Below, in pieces: positions 1 to 10,438 of a DNA stretch of 64,000 nucleotides (positions within the stretch are counted from its first letter, which is position 1; each line of letters opens with the position of its first letter). Where the stretch lies: assembly GCA_027575765.1 (NCBI GenBank), contig JANBPT010000013.1, positions 1 to 64,000 of the forward strand, read 5' to 3'. Origin of the DNA: Tieghemiomyces parasiticus (lineage: Eukaryota; Kickxellomycota; Dimargaritomycetes; Dimargaritales; Dimargaritaceae). Both the position numbers and the translations under genes were made by a program. The notes under the pieces are model-generated. The model searched no databases. It was not told the origin of the DNA and saw only the letters and a list, made by a program, of their open reading frames with translations.

Positions 1-3000
1 TTGTATGGCGCTCTTGATGGTGTCATGGGTCACGTTCTGGTAGTGGAGGTCCTTTTGGTTTGACCGGACTGTTTAGTGAGGTAGTAAATGATCAAAGCGG
101 TAGGCCGGAGTTTAGGGCACGGGTAGGACGTAGTGCAGTGGTTCAGTCAACAGCCCCGGTCCGGGGCTTCATATGACTACGTTCGATGGTGGTCTTACTC
201 GAACTGCAAGCCAGGCCTCCTTAGGCCTGTACCCGACTTCCCACCTGGTAACTTCATCGTAGGACATGGTGGTCACTTACTAATGTCGGGCTGGGAGCCG
301 TAGTCCCAACGCGGCTGAAGGCTCCGTAGGAGCTGCTGGCGTTGAGCAGAGGGTAATGTGTGTGCCTGTGGCAAGGTATCCTCAGAGGCTGGGGTAGCGA
401 CTGGGGGTGCGACGGCGGTGGCGGACATGGTGGGCGCAATGGGAGGAGGTCAGAGGGTTGAGAGGGGGGTATGAAAGAAAAAGTTGACCAGTTCGGGGAT
501 TACAATGTGGTCGATGGGTGCGACTCGTAGTGACTGCGTTGAGGTAGTTGGATGGAATTGAGAGGCTGGCACTTTCCGGAGAAACGGTCTCGAGGTCGAC
601 GGAAATGTTAAAGTCATGGCGGTAGTTCAAGGCGGAATGCCACTGGGCGACGCTTGTGACAGCAAGTGAAACCCTCAAGCGTAAGCCTGGGGACAATGTT
701 ATGTCATTGGTAGATAGTCACGTGCGAAACGCCTCATCGCGCCTGGAAGGTAAGTGTCGCTGAGGGGACACAGGTGGAGAACTGACCAGATGTCCATTAA
801 CACACCGGCCTGCAGGCGTGGGAGCTGAATGGGCACGCAATTATGTGTTGCTAATTTGGTGCAATCCATAGCCATCCCTAGCAGAGATGTAGTGTGACCA
901 AGGCACCCCCCAGGAAACCTCCCAGTTAGAGAAAGCCGCCTCCCTTCAGGACCTGGCTTCCTGATGGAAGGTGCCAACTTCCATCGCCTCTTACCCTTAC
1001 TCTTTGAGAACCAGGAAGACGGCGGCCTTCAGACTTTGAAGGAGAACTCGGCTGGACTTGGATCTTAACCCTCGCAGGAAAATTATCCAACCCAAGCGCT
1101 TCAAGTTACACCTAACGGTTTCGCGTCATCTTTCGAAACCACATTTATTTAAAGACGGCGAATTGGTCATAAACGACGGATTCGTCAAGTGTGTAATAAA
1201 TACTGTTTCTTTATTTCTAACTGGCCTGCTCGCCTACGACCCACCCTAGGTCTTCCTCTAGTTTCTCCTCCCCTCGGGCAACACACCCCGTCACAATATG
1301 TCCGGATCCAAGTAAAAGTAAGCGTCGATGGGAAGGTTCTTGCCATGTACGCTGGGCAAACAGCTAACTTCCAATCCAATGCAGTGTGGGGTACACGCGG
1401 CTTTCGGAGGTTTTATAGCTACCAAACGGCCCGGCGCTACTGGCTGACGGCATACCCGTATGGGCCGTGTCTATACTAAGGTTCATAAAGGTTCCGGTAA
1501 CCCTCGTCTAGTAAATTCACACTCAAACTCACGGCCATTTGTTTGGACTGATGGGCGAGCTACATGACGAACAAGTATTTAGGGACAGCATGGTTCAGAC
1601 TTTTATTTTTTACTGTCACTCTCGACAGGTACTGCATACGCCAACCCTCCGTTACATGCTCAGTGCTAAGTCTTCAGCACGATTGGTACTAACGAAGATG
1701 AATTGAGAGCGAGGTCGGACCTTGGGTCTACTGAACTTCACTCGCACTACGGGAGCCTCATTCGTCAGCTGGAGGAATTACGGGAAATGGACACCACAGA
1801 ACGGGTTGTTGTTGACCACCAGGTAACCCAAGGCACTTCCGGCGGAGTCCCGTCCGCACGCCGTGGCTAGACCGGTAAGAATACGCGGCCCTAGCTGGTT
1901 ACCAACGGTGCAGTAGGGTGTTTTGTTTTCCCCAGTAAACTGACCGCCATGTAAACCAACAGTTCGGTTCGGAGTCATGCCCACTACATGATGACGAGGG
2001 GCACTTGCGCTTTTCTGTTGCCGTCTCCTTTACGATGACTTTTATATTGGCGTGTCGTAAACGCAGAACTCTAGCCAGTTGAATGTCGTTTCACCCTACC
2101 GACTCCATGGCTCAGGCCGGTTGACGCAGGCGTGCCAGGTCGCCGACGATCACCCTATGGGATTGAACGGGTCCTCGTGCGCCATTTTTCACCCCGCTTA
2201 CCCTCCGGATATCCCTGACCTCCGTGCCCTGGCTTACGAGTCGCCGAAGCTGTTCCGGTATGAGTTCCGCAAGGTCGAAAAACAAGGAAAAAGAACCTCG
2301 ACAGGACTTCCAACATGTTTCCCCCATCTCTCAATCTTTGGGATGGGTAAGCCGAGCATCCTGACCGTGGAGCTTTATATAGACCCAAGGGCTGACACTA
2401 CCTCAGTGACCGTTGGATGCGCCATGTCCGAGCCGTGGGGCGATCGGACCAAGGTCATATTGATGAACAGGGTAGACCATCGTGGTAGGTATATTCGCGA
2501 TCTGAAACTTTGGAAGCCAAGAAGCACTTCGCGGCAACCACCCAGTCACCCTCCACTCGAATCCCCGCCACCAACGCTACCGCCTATCTGTATTGCGGTA
2601 AGCCACTAAGTTCATCTCCGCCGCTACCATCGCTACCTTAAGCTTAACGCTCACTACCGTATATACCTTGCATCAAGTCGTACTAGCTACTGGCTCTTAC
2701 CAACCCCCCTATCTATCCTAGGCTTTAATGACCTTATCCCGACTTGCGACCGAGGCGAATACCAACCGTCTCTTAAATTTTGCGTAACACCAATCATGAC
2801 TCATGTTGACGTCTTGCTGGCTATATAAGCCGGCGAAAGAACATTATAAAGATAACCGTTACCGTCCTACACTTTTAACACTATACCAGTCGCACCTGGT
2901 TCCCTACTTACCACATCGCCCGTCTTTGTTTTTTAACAGATTGGACGTAGTCGTTTGCACCCTTTATATTACCTTTTCAAAGCCATATCGTCTTCCGAGC

Positions 3001-3791
3001 CAACTGTGTGTCTATCGGTTCACTTCTAGTATAGGCGACGTCGCCAATGGAAAGTATCCCAGACATGTGCGGGAAAAACCACAGTATAGTCACGCTTTTA
3101 CCAACATGCGTCGCAGTTTACGCTTAATCATACACTAAGTATTATCGTCCTACCTTGTATTCTCTGAGCTCCTGGTCCTAAAAATCCGGTTACACCGATA
3201 ACTGGATCGTTGTTTAACTTGCAAGTACTGCAGAAGAAACCTCGGGATTAGCGCCGAGGTGTGCTTTCCAGTGGCCATCGAGTGTAAAACAAGTAATTGG
3301 ATTTACAATAACGAGACAGCATAGAAGCCGTGGTAGGCTACAACACCTCTTACTATGAGGGCTTCCACAAAGACGACAGTCACAATCTGCTCTAAGAATG
3401 GCGTACCCTATACTTACCCACCTGCTAACCGCCGTTTGGACTTCGAACGAAGTGGAAGGCAGCGCCTAAAATATATTATAGATACGATTAGAGGCATGTG
3501 GCTGGTCAGCACTGCAGCCAATTGTTCCCAAGCACTTCTATTCTCACCCCCACCCGCCCGTCCGGCGCTGCCCAAATAGCCAGCCTGCTTGCAGCGGGAC
3601 CCGGCGCCATAGGATTGAACCGAGGGTGCTCAGTCTCCCCTCCCCCATCCCTTTCGCCCTCCACATTTCCCTCCTTCTCTCTCCTTCTTGCGACCGTGAT
3701 TGCTCGAACCCCCGCCCCCATTTCTTCTATCCAATCTACCATACCAAGCGTAGCAGCACCTGCATTCGCCATTCCAAGTCAACCGGACGCC
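1..3791. other. Intergenic, no recognised gene
   Basis: I see only short overlapping reading frames on both strands, none with a recognisable domain, signal peptide or consistent splice structure. The longest forward frame (2079-2609) has no family resemblance I can name. The last 160 bases before 3792 are pyrimidine-rich (CCCTCC/CTTCT tracts), as is common just upstream of fungal start codons, and probably form the URA5 promoter and leader. Confidence 0.6.
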
Positions 3792-4484
3792 ATGGCCACC
3801 ATCAAAGAGTACGAAACCCGGTTTATCGAGTTTGCCATTGCACACCAGGTGCTTAAGTTTGGCGACTTCACGCTCAAGTCCGGCCGGCAGAGCCCATACT
3901 TCTTCAACGCCGGGTCGTTTAACACCGGGGCGGCACTGAGCCAGCTGGGTGACTTTTACGCAGCGGCCATTCAGGACTCGGGCCTCCAGCCGGACGTGTT
4001 GTTTGGGCCAGCCTACAAGGGTATCCCGCTTGTGACCAGCACCGCCGTGGCACTGTACCACCAGTACGACCGGGACGTACCCTACGCCTTCAACCGCAAG
4101 GAGGCTAAGGATCACGGAGAGGGTGGTACCATCGTCGGCGCCCCGCTCGCCGCGGCCGAGGGCCAGCCGCCCCGTAAGGTCCTGATCGTAGACGACGTCA
4201 TCACCGCCGGCACGGCCATCCGGGAGAGCGTGCGGTTGATCCGTGCCCAGGGCGCTGAGCCCGTAGGTGTAGTGGTCGCAATCGATCGCCAGGAACGCGG
4301 GCCCAACTCGGAGTTCTCGTCCATCCAGGAGTTTGAGAATGAGTTTGGCGTGCCCGTCAAGGCAGTCATCACTCTCGACAAGATCATGGACTACCTCGGG
4401 TCCGATACCAAGTATGCCGACCACCTCGTTGCAATGGAGAAGTACCGCGAACAGTACGCTGCGCGGGCGACGGATACCTCGTAG
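3792..4484 (+). CDS. URA5: Orotate phosphoribosyltransferase
   Basis: This 230-residue cytosolic enzyme converts orotate and PRPP to orotidine 5'-monophosphate, the fifth step of de novo pyrimidine synthesis. The PRPP-binding motif [13 protein letters not shown] lies at residues 130-142 and the mobile catalytic loop [11 protein letters not shown] at 102-112; [12 protein letters not shown] near residue 30 and FGPAYKGIP at 71-79 are further family signatures. Length matches fungal URA5 (about 226). The frame stays open upstream to 3498, but the ATG at 3792, in GACGCCATGGCC context, is the first in-frame ATG and aligns with the family start. No intron. It is a stand-alone OPRTase, not fused to OMP decarboxylase, which is the fungal and bacterial arrangement. 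It is convergent with PAM17, 401 bases downstream. Confidence 0.96.
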   Translation: MATIKEYETRFIEFAIAHQVLKFGDFTLKSGRQSPYFFNAGSFNTGAALSQLGDFYAAAIQDSGLQPDVLFGPAYKGIPLVTSTAVALYHQYDRDVPYAFNRKEAKDHGEGGTIVGAPLAAAEGQPPRKVLIVDDVITAGTAIRESVRLIRAQGAEPVGVVVAIDRQERGPNSEFSSIQEFENEFGVPVKAVITLDKIMDYLGSDTKYADHLVAMEKYREQYAARATDTS

Positions 4485-4885
4485 ATTCGCATACCGCCGG
4501 CACCGTTCGAGGATACCCAGTAAAAGGGTTCATTCCACACACTGCCGTTGAACGCCACAGGGCCCTGCAGCTCCATTTATCCCTTAAATATAACCCACCT
4601 TGTACGTTTTCTTTTAGCCATTGGCCAACATATCAATGCTTCTAAGTATAGGCAGAGCTGAATGTAGGTGATCCCGGTACAAGGGCCCACGCGTCGGCGA
4701 CAACAGCCGGCAGTTGCCATGGATTAGAGCTAGACCCGTTCGATCAAAGGTGGAGTGCCTTAATTTAATTTCTAAGCGATAGCGATGTTTTAGGTTTTAA
4801 TAGATCACAGGCTCAGGGGCGGAATACTTCTTCCAACCCGAGAGGAAAGTCGTAGGGGGATGCACCGCTAAGCGGCTCGCGCTGG
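4485..4885. other. Intergenic between URA5 and PAM17
   Basis: This 401-base gap separates the convergent URA5 and PAM17 stop codons and presumably holds both 3' untranslated regions. I see no further gene. Confidence 0.6.
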
Positions 4886-5548
4886 CTAGGCCTCCTCCCC
4901 GACATGGAAGGCGGCCTTCTGCATGTGGGCCTTCTGTTTCCGCAACCACTTGCGGTAATCGCTCAGAGAATTAATCTTCTCACCGTAGAAGTCGGGAATG
5001 GGGTTTCGGAAAGAGTGCTGGGACGGGTCGGCACGGTTGGCGGCGATGTGGTGGTAAAACTCGAGGTCCTTGTGCTCCATGGACCGGGAGTGTCGACGGT
5101 GGGTGAGTTTCCACAGCGCCCCACCGATGACGGGGCCGATGAGGACCCCCGCCAGGCCGCAACCGACCATGGCCACCCCGTAGATCATCATGGGGTCGAA
5201 GCCAAAGATGAGGTTGGTCGGATCGATCTCCTTCTCGAGGAGGTACGTGCCGCCCAACGACAGCGTGGCCAGCGTCGTTGGGACCATGGTTAGGCGCTCC
5301 GTGAGACGGCGCTGCTGGCGCAAACGAAAGAACTCTGCCCAGGACACATCGAGGTGTTCTTGGGAGGCGGGAGCGGACGAGGCGGCGGTAGTCGAGCCCT
5401 GGGTCTGGCCTGGTGGGGTAGTCAGAGGACGCTGGGCGATGAAACCCAGGTGTGGGCGGCCCGCCAAGGTCGAAACGGGCCAGCGAAGGGCGGATCCTGC
5501 GGCGGGCAGGGCCGGTCGGCTCAGCAAGCGGGAGGCGAGAAGGGTCAT
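4886..5548 (-). CDS. PAM17: Presequence translocase motor subunit Pam17
   Basis: Pam17 is an inner-membrane protein of the TIM23-associated import motor that helps organise the Pam16/Pam18 module during matrix protein import. The 220-residue product begins with a Ser/Arg/Ala-rich mitochondrial presequence (about 1-45, with many Arg and no acids). Two hydrophobic segments follow (about 87-104 and 122-146, the second with a GxxxG-like glycine pattern). The C-terminal block PDFYGEKINSLSDYRKWL at 185-202 is the most conserved part of the family. The ATG at 5548 is the first in frame and fits a presequence start. No intron. The family is known only from fungi, so this gene also fixes the kingdom. 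Confidence 0.92.
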   Translation of the reverse strand: MTLLASRLLSRPALPAAGSALRWPVSTLAGRPHLGFIAQRPLTTPPGQTQGSTTAASSAPASQEHLDVSWAEFFRLRQQRRLTERLTMVPTTLATLSLGGTYLLEKEIDPTNLIFGFDPMMIYGVAMVGCGLAGVLIGPVIGGALWKLTHRRHSRSMEHKDLEFYHHIAANRADPSQHSFRNPIPDFYGEKINSLSDYRKWLRKQKAHMQKAAFHVGEEA

Positions 5549-6334
5549 GGCAAAAAGGGGGAGTTAATTAGCTAATCGGGCGGGCAGAGACAGTGGCGTC
5601 GAGAGGAATAAGGTGAAAAAGCGCGGGACGAATGTGGCATGGGAAGGGCGAAGCTGGGGCCAACGTTAACCTACGCATCGACAAAGAGCAGGCCGACCGA
5701 TCGGAATATCGGTTGTAGTGGCCTCCCTAGTCCCAGATGTGGTAACGGGGCGAGGACTATGCAACCCCACTCGACCGCTTTAAGGCTCACGGCGACGGTG
5801 GTAGGTGAAACGGATGGAGGCGAGACGACGTCAGAGACCGCCTTCCACTCGCCTCAAGGCCCGGGTCCTATGCTAGGTGCTGCCGGGTCTCGGAGGCAAC
5901 CGCAAGGCGGTTAGCGTTTTCAGTTCCGACTTTGGCCGGGCGCTACAGCCGTCGCAAACCCAACTGCCCGACGCCACCGTCCGTGCCTGGAAGGGACGCC
6001 CAAGCCTGTCCAGCAACCTCTAGGCCCAAACTACGCGGAGTGTGGGTAGGCGCAGGTTTAGCGTGGAGGGCTGGGGGGGGGGTAACGCAAGCTCCTCTGC
6101 TACCCTCAAGCACGCCCTACCCCTTCCCTACCACATCCCACCCGCCGAAGGCCTTCCTAGGCAATACCAGCCCGTTAAGGTTGGTATACCCTAGCCTGTA
6201 GGATTCACTGATTCCCGTAGCCTAGCCCCAACGACATTCTGTTCCTTTCTATCCGCTGCTTGTGTGGCTCATTCACCGTTGACGAATCTCGCCGTTTCCT
6301 ACTCATCCCCCAACATCCTTGTTTCTTTCACACT
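5549..6334. other. Divergent promoter region, PAM17 / NDUFA5
   Basis: This 786-base gap separates divergently transcribed PAM17 and NDUFA5, both nuclear genes for mitochondrial proteins. Short open frames occur on the plus strand but none is recognisable. The NDUFA5-proximal 100 bases are rich in C and T. Confidence 0.5.
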
Positions 6335-7148
6335 ATGTTCCGGACGCGAACCCTCTTCCAAGTGGTCCAAAAGGTGCGCCCTCGCCCTGTGGAGGATCGG
6401 CCTACCGACTCCTCCATTAGACGTTACCGGCTAGGCGCTCACCGCGAGTCGCTGAGCCTAGGCTGCTGCGTATTCGAGCCACACAAGGGGGAGAAATCGG
6501 ATTACGTTACTTACGCCGACTCGTAGGCGCCCCACTCTCCAACACCTTTGAGCTGGGACCGCCGAGTAGGCAATGGCATCCCATGATTGGCTAACCTGAC
6601 ACCCTGCCGCCTGCTCACTTTACTTCCCACTCACCGCAAACCTCACTTTGTACGAACAGGCCACCACCGGCCTGCGTGGTATCGAGGTTCACCCCAACCC
6701 CCGCCCGGTCCTGCTCGACCTTTACCGGAAGACGCTAAGCGACCTGGCCACCCACATCCCCGAGCACGCCGTGTACCGCCAGGCCACCACGGCCATCACT
6801 CAGCACCGTCTCAACGTGGTTGAGCAGACCGAGGACGTGGCCAAGATCGAAGAGGCGCTCAACGCTGGTCAGATTGAAGAAATCATTATCGCCGCCGAGG
6901 ACGAGCTCAAGCTCATCCCCAAGATGGCTGAGTGGAAGGCGTAAGTACCAATCGAGAACACCTAGGTCATGGTGTTTTAGTTGAATAAGCGGTTGGGGCG
7001 ATTCCGGTGTGGGCCAGTTACCTAACGCAGACCTAATGTCCTACCTATCCGTTCACACCCCGTCCGATTTCCCCTCAGTTGGGAGCCCCTTGAGGAACCC
7101 GCTCCAGCCGGTCAATGGGAGTACTTCGGCAAGAACCCCGCCAGCTAG
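6335..7148 (+). CDS. NDUFA5: NADH dehydrogenase complex I subunit NDUFA5
   Basis: This is a matrix-arm accessory subunit of mitochondrial complex I. Three exons are inferred: 6335-6373 (presequence MFRTRTLFQVVQK), 6660-6940 and 7079-7148. Introns 6374-6659 and 6941-7078 end in AG; the second starts GTAAGT, while the first uses a weaker GTGCGC donor. Phases agree (0, then 2) and give 129 residues. TTGLRGIEVHPNPR is the family start block, AVYRQATTAITQHRL its centre, and EWKAWEPLEEP its end, matching the animal-type EWKPWEPL tail. The protein lacks the longer C-terminal extension of Neurospora-type homologues. The gene shows that this fungus retains complex I. The first splice junction is the least certain part of the model. 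Confidence 0.88.
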
Positions 7149-7655
7149 ATGGTCGCTTTGGCCACTTACTGTTACATCCTCACCGGGGCGTCTTACACAG
7201 TTGTTTAGAGGCACGGGTGCGATGTCAGTCGGAACCAAATATCAAGCTATTAAATATGCGTGTCTAAACCGATTGTGTGAGCTACTGGCTCAACTGCTGT
7301 AAGAAGCGTACTCTCCGCCTCCTCCCTTTTCTTGACCGTTAACGGGACCCAAGGCGCCGCATGAACAGGGTATTTCTTCATATTTCTCCCTCCTCCCACT
7401 ACCGGCTGGTTGACCGGGCCGTCTGGCCATCATTGCGAGTGTTTTACAGTGTATTACAGAGTCGTTTGAACGTAACGGTCGTGACAAGACGAAGCAATAG
7501 AGGATAAGGTACAGCCCCGAGGATCAGGGCCTCGAAAATGTCGCGCGCTTACGGGCGGGGACGGGCTCAGGTTACCGGACGCGTGTACCTGCGAATTCAG
7601 GAGGGAGGGAGGGGTGGTCCGTTTCGGACGCTAATCGACACTGTAGCCGCTTGGT
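7149..7655. other. Intergenic between NDUFA5 and TOA2
   Basis: This is a 507-base region between convergent stop codons. I see no coding signal and no clear AATAAA. Confidence 0.5.
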
Positions 7656-7982
7656 TTAGGCCTCACCCGGCTTGCGGGCGTTACAGGCCACGATCTTGAT
7701 CTTGTCGACGGTGAGAATCTCGTCTTCGAGCTTGAAACTCGGGTTCCTGAGGATAAATGTCCACACCTCGTCACAGAGCCGGTAGGTGTGCAGGTTGCCC
7801 TTGAATGTCAGACGGTTCTTAACCTTGTTGCTCAGGGCGTCCGATATGCTCTTATCGAACTGGGCCAGCACGCGCATGGCCAGCTGAGGTGTGAGCAACC
7901 CCTCGCTAATGAGCTCGTCCAGGGAATCCATCAGCGCCGCCCCAATGGAGCTAGAGCGGTAGAGCTCGTAGTACTGGGTCAT
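7656..7982 (-). CDS. TOA2: Transcription initiation factor IIA gamma subunit
   Basis: This is the small subunit of TFIIA, which stabilises TBP on TATA DNA during RNA polymerase II initiation. The 108-residue product carries the N-terminal four-helix-bundle segment ([22 protein letters not shown], helix 1, then [16 protein letters not shown]) and the C-terminal beta-barrel segment with [17 protein letters not shown] and ending [12 protein letters not shown]. These blocks match both yeast Toa2 and human GTF2A2 along the whole length. The ATG at 7982 is the first in frame and places MTQYYELYR exactly at the family start. No intron. It is convergent with NDUFA5 and divergent from PRE9. Confidence 0.96.
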   Translation of the reverse strand: MTQYYELYRSSSIGAALMDSLDELISEGLLTPQLAMRVLAQFDKSISDALSNKVKNRLTFKGNLHTYRLCDEVWTFILRNPSFKLEDEILTVDKIKIVACNARKPGEA

Positions 7983-8855
7983 GGCAGGCAAGGTTCTGGG
8001 TATAGAGAGTGGGGTTGATGGGAAGAAGAGGAGTAGTAGGGATGCTTCGAAAAAAAGACGCGGCGGCTTCAGACATCCGGGCGACCCGTAAAACAAACAA
8101 TGGAAATGCAGCGGCACTCGGGTGGACGAAATGAGGTGGTCAAGGGAGGAACCCGTAGTCTGGGTGGGAAAAAAAGTGTCATCAGCATAGAGCTAGGAAT
8201 ATAAAAGAGGGGCGCGCCACCGCCTTGACGCACCGGTTAGGTGGGTAATGGCACCTTTCAAGCAGTGCGGTTGGGGCTCTGCTGCTGCTGGCATATAGCC
8301 TTCCAAAGGCACACATACGTGGCCCAGCCGGTACGCTTTACTAGTGCTACCAAACTGGCAACATCAGTAGCTCGGCAACGACTCTTGCTATACTGTTTCT
8401 TCTCTGGTACAGGAGAGTCAGCAGAATATGCTGACTAACGCCTCGGATCATGCCAGGCGCAGCGTAGCAGCCACCAAGGTGCCTAGTGAAAGTCGGGGAG
8501 CCCGGGCGCTAGACCGGCCGGGGCCGCCAGCTGTGCCAGCCTAGGCCCTGGCCTGGAGCGGGGGACTGCCAGGAGACCCACTCGAGGGATTGGGAGGATA
8601 CCATTGCACCAACGTGGCAAAATTAGAGCGGTAAACCGTGGTAGCCAGCGGGTATTTAGGCGTGGCGGAGGCCGACAACTATCTCGGCTTCCCAAGCACA
8701 TTGGCTGCTGCGCAATCCCCAGCTGGTCGCGCGTTCAGGCGCTACCGAACATCCTACGGCATGGTCCCCTGCCCTCCTGTCTTCATCTCCGCCATCCCGA
8801 CTTTACTCTGCCATTCCATTCCCAGTCCTTCGTTTCGCATCTTAATATCACCACC
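7983..8855. other. Divergent promoter region, TOA2 / PRE9
   Basis: This 873-base spacer holds no recognisable gene. A TATA-like GAATATAAAAGAGG lies near 8198 but is about 650 bases from the PRE9 start, so I do not assign it to a gene. Confidence 0.5.
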
Positions 8856-9757
8856 ATGTCCCGCAGATACGATTCCCGCACCACGATCTTTTCGCCAGAG
8901 GGTGAGTAACCCGCTCCGCCGTTCAGAACCGACCCTCATCGTCCCAGCATCCCCGCAGCCGGGGCCCCCCGCAGTTCCCTACCATTAACCCCTCCCTACT
9001 TTTCCCTTCTATACGCCCCCCTCCTTCCATACTCCCATCGCCAGGTCGGCTCTACCAGGTGGAGTACGCCATGGAGGCCATCTCCCACGCTGGTACTGTA
9101 CTGGGCGTCTTGACCACGGAGGGCATCGTCCTGGCCGCCGAACGCCGCATGACCTCCAAGTTGCTGGAGAAAGACGTGTCGGCCGAGAAGCTGTACGTGG
9201 TTGACGACCACATGATCGCCGGCGTGGCGGGCATCACTTCCGATGCCAACATCCTCATCCAGAACGCGCGGGTGCAGGCCCAACAGTACGCCCTAGCGTA
9301 CGGTGAGGACATTCCGGCTGAGCAACTGGTCCAGCGGCTGTGCGACCTGAAGCAAGGATACACGCAGTACGGCGGCCTGCGCCCCTTCGGCGTCTCGTTC
9401 CTCTACGCTGGCTATGACGACCACCACGGGTTCCAGCTTTACCACTCCGACCCGTCGGGCAACTACGCCGGGTGGAAGGCCACCTGCATCGGCGCCAACA
9501 ACAGTGGGATTCAGAGCATTCTTAAGCAGGACTATAAAGAAGAAGGCATGACCCTTAAGGAAGCCTTCGCCCTGGTCATGAAGGCCCTGGGAAAGGTCAT
9601 GGAGGCCACCTCCCTCACCAGCGAGAAGCTTGAGTTCGCCACCCTCACCCTCGACGGTGATCGGGTAGTTCACCATATGTATACGCCCAAGGAAATTGAC
9701 GCGTTGCTTAAAGAGCACGAGGTGAACCCCACCAACGAGGACCTTATGGACGAGTAG
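8856..9757 (+). CDS. PRE9: 20S proteasome subunit alpha-3 (PSMA4/PRE9 type)
   Basis: This is a non-catalytic subunit of the outer alpha ring of the 20S proteasome, part of the gated entry channel. Exon 1 is 8856-8901 and exon 2 is 9045-9757, with a 143-nt intron (GTGAGT...CCAG, phase 1), giving 252 residues. The joined N-terminus reads [20 protein letters not shown], the alpha-3 signature, followed by the VEYAMEAI block. GITSDANIL, the QAYTQ-like QGYTQYGGLRPFGVS, and DPSGNYAGWKATCIG are all alpha-type blocks closest to PSMA4. The protein is slightly shorter than human PSMA4, ending soon after the KEHEV region without a long Lys/Glu tail. A second alpha subunit (alpha-2) lies at 32.3 kb. Confidence 0.96.
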
Positions 9758-10438
9758 GCCGAAGGCCTTCGCCTTGCACCAATTGCCAACCCACTGGTGC
9801 TCTTCGGGGAACCTACGGAATGCGATCTTTTCTCTTACCCCCACCATCCTTGTACTGTTTATCTCAGCCTCTATTAAACTGACCTTCCTCCCGCCCCGAG
9901 ATGATTACAGTGGCTCTCGACGGCGAGCTTCGCAGCCGAGTTACTAGTGGCAGGCGATAGAAGGGCTTGGGTTTCAGCTAAGGTGGAACCACCAAGCCGG
10001 ATGCCGTAGACCCACCGATTGACGGTGGGCTCGACCTTCCCCCGACAGCTGGGCTTGGGGGTATGTGGTCCACTGACGGGCCGAACAGCGGGGCCAGGGA
10101 TTTGCCGGGAGGCAGGTTGTACAGGGAGAGGGGGGAAGGTGCACCCTCCGTCCCATCCCTGAGCCACCGAGAACGACCAATGTGAGGGGTGGGGGCGGGG
10201 GGACACACTGACGACGCTTCTCTCCACTCCCCAACAGCCAAGTCCCCGTCACATGTGAGGTCAGCGGCGTTGGGCCCTGTGCCGTCCAACGCCTCATTGC
10301 TCCCTCTCTCTCCCTCTCTCTTGCTCCGTTACCCTCCTACTCTCGCCTCTTACATACTTACTCCACTTTTCATATCGCTCTTAACCGCCAACCCCGTAGT
10401 CACATCCCAACCCCGCTCATTGTCCACCAAAGACCGCC
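9758..10438. other. Intergenic between PRE9 and PGM2
   Basis: This 681-base tandem spacer holds no recognisable gene. A CT-rich run (about 10302-10330) sits roughly 110 bases upstream of the next ATG and probably belongs to that promoter. Confidence 0.5.

Noticed and set aside
2079..2609. 176-codon plus-strand frame
   Set aside because: No domain, signal or splice context; composition looks like translated intergenic DNA.
3600..3625. GGTTCAATCC-like string on the minus strand, resembling a tRNA T-loop
   Set aside because: The flanking bases do not pair as a T-stem and no acceptor, D or anticodon arm could be drawn.
3630..4424. 264-codon minus-strand frame opposite URA5
   Set aside because: It is an antisense shadow of a GC-rich gene and has no family resemblance; URA5 is unambiguous.
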